Positions 1 to 4,959 of a stretch of 5,439 nucleotides of DNA are shown here, piece after piece (position 1 is the first letter of the stretch; each line of letters opens with the position of its first letter). This DNA comes from Acidimicrobiaceae bacterium. GTDB taxonomy: Bacteria > Actinomycetota > Acidimicrobiia > Acidimicrobiales > MedAcidi-G1. Below the pieces are notes generated by a model. The model was not told the origin of the DNA. It ran no database searches and worked only from the letters and a program-made list of their open reading frames with translations. Position numbers and translations under genes: made by a program. The stretch spans positions 8,398-13,836 of the forward strand of contig PAXM01000044.1 of assembly GCA_002714485.1 (NCBI GenBank), given 5' to 3'.

Positions 1-809
1 GACTTGGACATCTTCTCACCGTCGACCTGGACCATTCCGTTGTGGATCCAGTGGCGGGCGAACGACCGGCCACACCCCAGCGCCTCGGCTCGCTCGTTCT
101 CGTGGTGGGGGAAGACGAGGTCGTCGCCACCACCATGGATGTCGAAGTCGTCGCCCAGCAGGTGTAGCGACATGGCCACGCACTCGATGTGCCAGCCCGG
201 CCTGCCCGGCCCCCACGGGGATTCCCAGATGGGCTCGCCCGGCTTGGCGGACTTCCAGAGGGCGAAGTCCAGGGGGTCGGTCTTATCGTCGTCCACGTCG
301 ACCCGGGCGCCGGCACCCTCCCTGAGGTCGTCAACCGACCGCCCCACCAGGGCGCCGTACTCATCCAGTCGGTCGACGTCGAAGTAGACGCCCGAGATAG
401 TGGTGTAGGCCATCTCCCGCTCGACCAGTTCACCGATGACCTCCACCATGCGGTCCACGTACTCGGTGGCTCGGGGTCGTAGGTCGGGGTGGGCGATGTT
501 GAGGCGGTCCATCTGCTCGACGAAGGTGGCCTCGAATCGGCTGGCCACCTCCGGTTCGGACGAACCCTCGTCGGCGGCCCGGTTGATGATCTTGTCGTCG
601 ATGTCAGTGATGTTGGACACTGCGGTGACGTCCAGACCGGTCCACCGCAGGTAGCGGACCAGTAGGTCGAAAGCCAGCGTGCTGCGGGCGTGCCCTAGAT
701 GGGGGACGTCGTAGACGGTGGGCCCGCACCAGTAGACCGATGCCTTGCCCTCCTCGTGGGGGACAAAGTCAACCTTGTCACCGGTCAGGCTGTCGGTGAA
801 GCGCAGCAC
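1..809 (-). CDS. cysS: Cysteinyl-tRNA synthetase, N-terminal part (cut by window edge)
   Basis: Class I aminoacyl-tRNA synthetase that activates cysteine with ATP and loads it onto tRNA-Cys in the cytoplasm. 269 complete codons are present; the remaining C-terminal part lies beyond base 1. Visible features: CGPTVYD near residues 28-34, the HIGH-type motif HLGH at 37-40, NITDIDDKII at 66-75, the catalytic-domain stretch GPGRPGWHIEC at 200-210, FPHHENE at 233-239 and KMSK at 266-269. The four zinc ligands that select cysteine fall at C28, C210, H235 and E239, almost the same numbering as the E. coli enzyme. The GTG start is chosen because it is the only ATG/GTG/TTG after the in-frame stop of the upstream gene and gives a normal MLRFTDSLTG-like N-terminus. 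No convincing Shine-Dalgarno precedes it. It lies 60 nt downstream of mshC on the same strand, so co-transcription is likely. Identity is secure; the exact start is slightly less so. Confidence 0.96.
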   Translation of the reverse strand, partial: MLRFTDSLTGDKVDFVPHEEGKASVYWCGPTVYDVPHLGHARSTLAFDLLVRYLRWTGLDVTAVSNITDIDDKIINRAADEGSSEPEVASRFEATFVEQMDRLNIAHPDLRPRATEYVDRMVEVIGELVEREMAYTTISGVYFDVDRLDEYGALVGRSVDDLREGAGARVDVDDDKTDPLDFALWKSAKPGEPIWESPWGPGRPGWHIECVAMSLHLLGDDFDIHGGGDDLVFPHHENERAEALGCGRSFARHWIHNGMVQVDGEKMSK

Positions 810-869
810 TGGGTCAGGATATGGCTGGTTTTCGTCCAGCCCGTTCGTGAGGGTGGGTCGGACTGGCGG

Positions 870-2075
870 TCACGTCGTGCGCGACCAGGATTCTGGGAGG
901 GTGGCGTCAAGTCGGATGCCCAGCAGTGCCGCGGCGTTCGCGAGGCCGGCCGCCGCGGTTGGGTCGTCACCGGCGCCCGACAGGATGCCGCTTGCCAGCA
1001 GGTCGAGGGCGTCGCGGGCCGCGACCGTGTCGAGGTCATCGTCGAGCGCGGCCCGCACGGCGGCCAGGGTTGGCGCCGGGTTCGGCCCCTTGGAGCGTCG
1101 TGCCGCGGTGACAAGGCGGCCCAGGCGGGTGATGGCGTCGTCGATGTCGTAGTCGAACCACTCGAAGCCGGCCCGGTAGTGGTGGGCCATGAGGGCCAGA
1201 CGGATGGCACGGGGGTCATGCATGTGCCGCAGGTTGCGGACGAACACGAGGTTGCCCAGCGACTTCGACATCTTGGTGCCCTCGTAGGCAACCATCCCGA
1301 CGTGCATCCAGTGCCGGGCGAATGGTTGACCGTTGGCCGCTTCGCTCTGGGCGGCCTCGCACTCGTGGTGCGGGAAGGTCAGGTCGTTTCCGCCGCCGTG
1401 CAGGTCGATGGTCTCACCGAGGGCAGCCATGGCCATGGCCGAGCACTCGATGTGCCAGCCGGGTCGTCCTGGTCCGAACGGTGAGTCCCATGAGGGTTCG
1501 TCATCGGCGCTGGCCTGCCAGAGCACGAAGTCCAGTGGGTTCCGGAGTCGGGGGTCATCGGGGTTGCCGCCTCGCTCGGCGGCAAAGGTTCGCATGGTGG
1601 CGTCGTCGAAGCCGGTGATCGAACCGAAGGCATCCCAGGTGGAGACATCGAAGAAGGTTGTCCCTTCGACGGTGTAGGTGTGCCCCTTGGTCTCAAGTCG
1701 GCCGATTAGGTCGAGCATGGCGTCTATGGAACCGGTGGCCGTGGGCTCGGACCAGGCTGGACGCAGGTCCAGAGCGGCTAGATCAGCACGGAAGTGGTCC
1801 ATCTCCCGGGCGGCCAACTCGAGGTAGTCGATGCCCAGTTCCCGGGCTTTGGAGAGGATCGAATCGTCGACGTCGGTGATGTTGCGGACCATGCGCACCT
1901 CGTGGCCCAGGTCCTCGAGTCGGCGAATGACGAGGTCAAAGGTGAGGTAGGTGAGGGCGTGGCCGAGGTGGGTGGCGTCGTACGGCGTGATACCGCATAC
2001 GTACATGCTGGCTATCGGCCCCGGTTCGAAGGGCACGACTTCGCTCCGGGCCGTGTCGTAAAGGTTCATGGCCAT
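870..2075 (-). CDS. mshC: MshC, cysteine:GlcN-Ins ligase of mycothiol biosynthesis
   Basis: Cytoplasmic ligase that uses ATP to join cysteine to the amino group of glucosaminyl-inositol (GlcN-Ins), giving Cys-GlcN-Ins, the penultimate step to mycothiol. The family descends from CysS but lacks its tRNA-binding C-terminal region; the 401 aa length fits. Numbered from ATG 2075: YVCGITPYDATHLGHA at 25-40 (MshC-type CGITPYDAT rather than CysS CGPTVYD), zinc ligand candidates C27, C211 and H236/H237, NITDVDD at 65-71, GPGRPGWHIEC at 201-211, FPHHECE at 234-240 and KMSKS at 268-272. Start is uncertain: ATG 2075 and ATG 2069 lack a clear Shine-Dalgarno. GTG 2117 would add 14 residues including a Pro-Leu-Pro stretch reminiscent of the N-termini of some actinobacterial MshC proteins, and the frame stays open to TTG 2153. 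cysS follows 60 nt downstream; a tRNA-Arg gene lies about 100 bp upstream on the same strand. Confidence 0.94.
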   Translation of the reverse strand: MAMNLYDTARSEVVPFEPGPIASMYVCGITPYDATHLGHALTYLTFDLVIRRLEDLGHEVRMVRNITDVDDSILSKARELGIDYLELAAREMDHFRADLAALDLRPAWSEPTATGSIDAMLDLIGRLETKGHTYTVEGTTFFDVSTWDAFGSITGFDDATMRTFAAERGGNPDDPRLRNPLDFVLWQASADDEPSWDSPFGPGRPGWHIECSAMAMAALGETIDLHGGGNDLTFPHHECEAAQSEAANGQPFARHWMHVGMVAYEGTKMSKSLGNLVFVRNLRHMHDPRAIRLALMAHHYRAGFEWFDYDIDDAITRLGRLVTAARRSKGPNPAPTLAAVRAALDDDLDTVAARDALDLLASGILSGAGDDPTAAAGLANAAALLGIRLDATLPESWSRTT

Positions 2076-2176
2076 GGAGGGCGACGGTAGTGGCCGCGCG
2101 TTAGTGCTGCGGGACACGCTGGCAGGTATCCGGTTAGCGGGATTTTTTACCAAATTGCTGACAGCCCTGATTTCGG

Positions 2177-2250
2177 CGCCCTCGACAGGAATCGAACCTG
2201 TGGCCTACCGCTTAGGAGGCGGTCGCTCTATCCGACTGAGCTACGAGGGC
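2177..2250 (-). tRNA. tRNA-Arg (anticodon CCT)
   Basis: Read on the minus strand, a complete cloverleaf is visible. The acceptor stem GCCCTCG pairs with CGAGGGC, followed by discriminator G. The D arm contains AGCTCAGTCGGATAGAGC. The anticodon stem ACCGC/GCGGT encloses the loop CTCCTAA, with anticodon CCT reading AGG codons. The T arm is ACAGG-TTCGATT-CCTGT. The 3' CCA is not encoded (CCG follows), so it must be added after transcription. Length is 74 nt including the discriminator base. It sits between the divergent substrate-binding-like gene and mshC. tRNA genes are common integration targets, but no phage or integrase sequence is seen on either side. Confidence 0.97.
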
Positions 2251-2256
2251 GAGGGC

Positions 2257-2277
2257 GGCGCGTTATGTGGCGCGTTA
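2257..2277. repeat. 9-bp direct repeat upstream of tRNA-Arg
   Basis: GGCGCGTTA occurs twice, at 2257-2265 and 2269-2277, separated by TGT. On the minus strand this reads TAACGCGCC-ACA-TAACGCGCC and lies 7-27 nt upstream of the mature tRNA 5' end, where its leader or promoter should be. The copies may contribute weak -10-like TAAC elements, but I cannot place a convincing -35 box. The rest of 2251-2431 shows no gene, strong hairpin or other clear element. Confidence 0.4.
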
Positions 2278-2431
2278 CTGCCGATAACGGTCTTCCTCGC
2301 TTTGAAGGTTACTGGTGAGCCCGGCTTGGCCCGTTGGGAGCTGGTCCTGCTTGAAGGTCATTCCGACCCTTCGCCGAAGTAGTCGTCTTCTTCTACTATG
2401 TCCACGTGTACCTCACCTTCGTGAAGAGCCA

Positions 2432-3193
2432 GTGACAACCGATCGCATGCAACTCACACCGGCGACGCCCGAAGCGATCGACGCCCTAGCCCCCACTGGC
2501 ACGCTTCGAGCCGCAATCAACCTGAGTAACTTCCTTCTCGTGACTGGCGAGGACGGCCACGGCGCGCCGGTTGGACCATCGCCCGGCATGGCGATTGCGT
2601 TGGCTGAGACCCTCGGCGTGCAACTCGAGATGATCACGTATCCCTCTCCCGGGTTGGTAGCCGATGCCGTAGTTGAGGGCGTCTGGGACATTGGCAATAT
2701 TGGCGCTGAGCCAGCCCGGGCCGAGCACATCAACTTCACGGCGGCCTATGCCGAGATCGAAGCAACGTTGATGGTGCCGGGTGACTCGACAGCCAGCTCA
2801 TTGGCTGACCTCGACAAACCTGGCGTCCGCATCGCGACGAAGGATCGTGCGGCCTACTGCCTCTGGCTCGAGCGAAATGTCCAGCACGCCGAACTCGTCA
2901 AGGTCGACAGTTTGGATGCCTCGTTCCAGGCCTTCGTCGAACAGGGTTTGGACGCCAATGCTGGCCTGCGACCACGGTTGATCCAGGACCTCGAGAGCCA
3001 TCCTTCCTCACGACTGCTCGACGGACGCTTCATGACGGTGCAACAAGCAATGGGAACACCGAACGATCGTGACCCGGCGGGTATCGAGTTCCTGCGACGA
3101 TTCGTCGAGCACGCAAAGGCAAGCGGACAGGTCGCTCGACTCGTCGACGCGCATGGGGTTTACGGTCGGCTATCGGTTGCTGGACCCGCCTAA
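2432..3193 (+). CDS. Substrate-binding-domain protein (SBP_bac_3-like), no signal peptide
   Basis: 253 aa resembling the family-3 solute-binding fold of ABC transporters (amino-acid-binding type). Visible stretches are PTGTLRAAINLSNFLL at 21-36 (opening beta strand), SPGMAIALAETLGV at 50-63, VWDIGNIGAEPARAEHINFTAAY at 84-106 (the region following 'what the molecule does to the query' in periplasmic receptors), GVRIATKDRAAY at 131-142 (hinge/second lobe) and the C-terminal helix FLRRFVEHAKASGQVARL. Typical family-3 receptors carry a Sec or lipoprotein signal; none is visible here from either start, so it may act in the cytoplasm or be an orphan sensor or enzyme-like relative. GTG 2432 is preferred because GAAGAG lies just upstream; ATG 2447 is the alternative and would trim five residues. 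No permease or ATPase for it is adjacent. Ligand unknown. A small membrane-protein gene follows after 40 nt and may share its transcript. Confidence 0.82.
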   Translation: MTTDRMQLTPATPEAIDALAPTGTLRAAINLSNFLLVTGEDGHGAPVGPSPGMAIALAETLGVQLEMITYPSPGLVADAVVEGVWDIGNIGAEPARAEHINFTAAYAEIEATLMVPGDSTASSLADLDKPGVRIATKDRAAYCLWLERNVQHAELVKVDSLDASFQAFVEQGLDANAGLRPRLIQDLESHPSSRLLDGRFMTVQQAMGTPNDRDPAGIEFLRRFVEHAKASGQVARLVDAHGVYGRLSVAGPA

Positions 3194-3233
3194 AGTACCA
3201 ATCCTCCCGCGGTTTCAGCCAGAGAGGAATTCC

Positions 3234-3599
3234 ATGAATCCTGACCACTACGTGTCGCTACTCATCGGGCGGGCGGCCGATGCCCGAGCGATGATCATGT
3301 TTTTCGCCCTCTTCCATACCGGGATATTGATCGTCTTGGGCTTTGGGGGAAGTGGGTTGGAGGACTCTGGCGTGCAACTTGCCTTGGCCGCTGTGGCGGT
3401 CCTAACCGGGCTCTGGAGTTTCTTTTTCCTGGATGACGTCATGCAGGACCTTTTTGCCGCTGCGTCCGATCTGCCCGAGGATTTTGCGTCCAGCAACCTG
3501 GGTCGTCGGTTTGACAGCGTTCCGGTAGGCGTCTTCCGAGTAGTGAACCTCGTCGTGATCGCCCTGATCGTCATCGCCGAGGTGCTGGCGATCTACTGA
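3234..3599 (+). CDS. Small hypothetical membrane protein
   Basis: 121 aa that I do not recognise. Three hydrophobic segments are predicted by eye: about 19-40 (AMIMFFALFHTGILIVLGFGG), 47-67 (VQLALAAVAVLTGLWSFFFLD) and 98-121 (GVFRVVNLVVIALIVIAEVLAIY). Between the second and third helices is an acidic soluble loop at 67-97 (DDVMQDLFAAASDLPEDF, then LGRRFD). The ATG at 3234 has a strong ribosome-binding site, AGAGAGGA, about 5 nt upstream, which fixes the start despite an open frame further upstream. It lies 40 nt after the substrate-binding-like gene and ends 10 bp from the convergent Zur-like gene. No function can be inferred; a link to either neighbour is only positional. Confidence 0.8.
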   Translation: MNPDHYVSLLIGRAADARAMIMFFALFHTGILIVLGFGGSGLEDSGVQLALAAVAVLTGLWSFFFLDDVMQDLFAAASDLPEDFASSNLGRRFDSVPVGVFRVVNLVVIALIVIAEVLAIY

Positions 3600-3609
3600 T
3601 CCCTTTGAT

Positions 3610-4047
3610 TCAGTTACATCGGGAGCAGGTGCCGAGGAGATCGAGTCGGTGTGCCTCAACTTCGAATCCAGTGTCGCTAGTTGCTCGCCGCAGGGCCCAA
3701 TCGAGGCTGGACTCGGTTGTTGCGTCGAGTGAGAAGTCGGCGACGTCGCCACACCCGGAACAGATCAGGTGGTGGTGGTGCTCGGTGAGGTTTTCGGCGA
3801 GTTCGTAGCGAGCGAAGTCGTGGCGGGTCACGATGCGCGTTACTGCGTTGACTTCTTCGAGAATTGCGAGGTTGCGGTAGACGCTGGACTGGGGAAGTAC
3901 GGGGTCGAGCGCGAGGATCTGGGTAATCGTGAGCGGACCGTTGCCACGCTGGAGGGCCGCGACCAGGCGGCGGCGTCCTTTGGTGTACCGCTGGTCTGCC
4001 ATTCTGAGCAGAGTCGCGATTTCATTATCGACATTGAGTTCCACCAT
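3610..4047 (-). CDS. zur: Fur-family metalloregulator, probably Zur
   Basis: 145 aa, typical Fur-family length; a zinc- or iron-dependent repressor that dimerises and binds a palindromic operator when metal-loaded. Seen in the sequence: N-terminal winged helix (QRYTKGRRRLVAAL at 19-32; recognition helix around LPQSSVYRNLAIL at 51-63), a wing ending near RHDFARYEL at 75-83, then the metal and dimerisation domain with HHHHLICSGCGDVADF at 90-105. The structural zinc pairs are C96/C99 and C141/C144 near the C-terminus. Zur rather than Fur is inferred from context: it is the second gene after a zinc-type ABC ATPase (59 nt apart) and beside a His-rich ZnuA-like lipoprotein. Mur or Fur cannot be excluded from motifs alone. 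ATG 4047 is chosen; an in-frame TTG at 4092 would add 15 residues with no family resemblance. ATG 4002, just before QRYT, would be a shorter option. Confidence 0.88.
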   Translation of the reverse strand: MVELNVDNEIATLLRMADQRYTKGRRRLVAALQRGNGPLTITQILALDPVLPQSSVYRNLAILEEVNAVTRIVTRHDFARYELAENLTEHHHHLICSGCGDVADFSLDATTESSLDWALRRATSDTGFEVEAHRLDLLGTCSRCN

Positions 4048-4106
4048 CGCGCCGATGCTACCTAGTAATGAGAAATGCTGGGAATTGCCCAACGGGCTTT
4101 GCGTTA

Positions 4107-4850
4107 TCAGTGTGAGTGATGTGGGTCGTCGAGGATGAACTCGTTGCCCACACGGATGAGGCGGCCGCCGTATGCGCGCCGGAGATGCTCTTCGGTTAGC
4201 ACGTCGTGTGGCAGTCCTACCGCAATTGCTGTTGTGTTAAGGAGGAGGACCTGGTCGTACCGTCGTGCTTCTTCGAGATAGTGGGTTGTCACCACGACAG
4301 TGCGGCCGTTGGCGATTTCCTCGTCTATAAGGTCGAGAATGATTGCACGGGACGTGACGTCGAGGCCGTTAACGGGTTCGTCGAGTAGAAGGAGGCCAGT
4401 GTCCTGCGCGACACCTTGGGCCACTAGGACGCGTTGGCGTTGACCTCCTGAGAGTTCATGAAACTGCCGTCCAGCCAGATCCTCGATCGCCAGTCGCTTC
4501 ATGGCGCCGTCAATGGCTTCCCGATCTGCGGAAGTGAAAGGCCGGAACAACCCGAGCGTGGAGTAGCGGGCTAGCGAGACTGTTTCTCGGACCGTAATTG
4601 GCAGGCTCCGGTCGACGTCAGTGGATTGCAGGACGAGGGCCGGCATCCGGTCAGCTACGGTTGCCACGCCCGAACTGGCCTTGATTGTTCCAGCTAGCAC
4701 TCCAAGCAGTGTCGACTTCCCCGAGCCGTTTGGGCCGATAACGGCTAGCGATGAGCCTCTGGGTATTTCCATCGTCAGATTGCTCAGGGCAACGGCATCT
4801 CCATAGTTGACCCGGAGCTTTGTGGTGGAAACCAATGATCTCACCTGCAC
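4107..4850 (-). CDS. znuC: Zinc/manganese-type ABC transporter ATPase (ZnuC-like)
   Basis: 247 aa cytoplasmic nucleotide-binding subunit expected to power metal import through a ZnuB-type permease. Numbered from GTG 4850: Walker A GPNGSGKST at 39-47, Q-loop Q75 in ALVLQS, a segment LPITVRETVSLARYSTLGLF at 83-102 typical of metal-chelate/Zn-Mn importers, signature LSGGQRQR at 133-140, Walker B LLLLDE at 153-158, D-loop NGLD and switch histidine H190 in TTHYLEE. All catalytic motifs are intact. The protein ends in DDPHHSH, a short acidic/histidine tail. Start is ambiguous: GTG 4850, GTG 4844 or TTG 4835; the last has the best Shine-Dalgarno (AGGTGAG at 4846-4840). The zur-like gene follows after 59 nt, and a ZnuA-like gene is divergent. 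This context supports zinc, although manganese is possible. The permease gene is not in the window. Confidence 0.88.
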   Translation of the reverse strand: MQVRSLVSTTKLRVNYGDAVALSNLTMEIPRGSSLAVIGPNGSGKSTLLGVLAGTIKASSGVATVADRMPALVLQSTDVDRSLPITVRETVSLARYSTLGLFRPFTSADREAIDGAMKRLAIEDLAGRQFHELSGGQRQRVLVAQGVAQDTGLLLLDEPVNGLDVTSRAIILDLIDEEIANGRTVVVTTHYLEEARRYDQVLLLNTTAIAVGLPHDVLTEEHLRRAYGGRLIRVGNEFILDDPHHSH

Positions 4851-4870
4851 AGATTAGAGGAATCGGAAAT

Positions 4871-4885
4871 CGAAACCGATTCTCA
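4871..4885. promoter_or_regulatory. Candidate Zur operator 1 (ATPase side)
   Basis: CGAAACCGATTCTCA, read on the minus strand as TGAGAATCGGTTTCG, resembles the 15-bp 7-1-7 palindromes bound by actinobacterial Zur (a TGAAAAnnnTTTTCA-like pattern). It lies about 20 bp upstream of the ATPase start and just downstream of the candidate -35 box, so a bound repressor would block that promoter. It overlaps a separate perfect inverted repeat, GAATCGG (4860-4866) and CCGATTC (4876-4882). The call rests on resemblance and context only. Confidence 0.55.
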
Positions 4886-4893
4886 TTCTGAGT

Positions 4894-4899
4894 TGTCAA
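4894..4899 (-). promoter_or_regulatory. Candidate -35 box for ATPase-zur operon
   Basis: A perfect TTGACA on the minus strand (TGTCAA on plus) lies about 45 bp upstream of the ATPase start. With 17-19 nt spacing, the -10 region would fall at GTTTCG/TTCGAT (4876-4869), which is a poor match to TATAAT but lies inside candidate operator 1. Weakly supported as a promoter, but the geometry with the operator is sensible. Confidence 0.35.
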
Positions 4900-4930
4900 T
4901 CGGGCCTGGAACTCTTAGCGTGACCCAAAA

Positions 4931-4945
4931 TGATATTGGTTCTCA
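4931..4945. promoter_or_regulatory. Candidate Zur operator 2 (lipoprotein side)
   Basis: TGATATTGGTTCTCA is an imperfect 7-1-7 palindrome with TGA and TCA ends, sharing the GGTTCTCA/GATTCTCA half with the site exactly 60 bp away. It ends 14 bp before the znuA-like start codon and just before its ribosome-binding site, a position suited to repression. No -10/-35 pair for this gene could be set with confidence; the TGATAT within the box is a possible -10. Confidence 0.58.
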
Positions 4946-4959
4946 CTATGGAGTTAATT

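Noticed and set aside
699..1484. Long plus-strand open frame opposite mshC/cysS
   Set aside because: It is antisense to two clear synthetase-family genes, its protein is compositionally odd with no recognisable motif, and high GC makes such shadow frames common.
2125..2153. Run of six T near 2143-2149 as a terminator between tRNA-Arg and mshC
   Set aside because: No stable GC hairpin precedes it on either strand; GGTA and TACC around it are too short to count.
2177..2250. tRNA-Arg as an attachment site of an integrated element
   Set aside because: No integrase, no second copy of the tRNA 3' end and no phage-like gene in the window.
2068..2382. Plus-strand open frame crossing the tRNA gene
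   Set aside because: It translates the antisense of tRNA-Arg and part of mshC; no ribosome-binding site or family resemblance.
2394..2399. TACTAT as a -10 box for the substrate-binding-like gene
   Set aside because: No -35-like hexamer at 16-18 nt upstream (the sequence there is TCGCCG), so support is too thin for a feature.
3595..3614. Inverted repeat ACTGA/TCAGT spanning both convergent stop codons, possible bidirectional terminator
   Set aside because: Only 5 bp with a 10-nt loop, AT-rich and without a proper U tract on either strand; the match is largely due to the TGA stops of the two genes.
4069..4074. TGAGAA upstream of the zur start, like one half of the candidate operators
   Set aside because: The other half of the palindrome is missing, and a six-base match is expected by chance.
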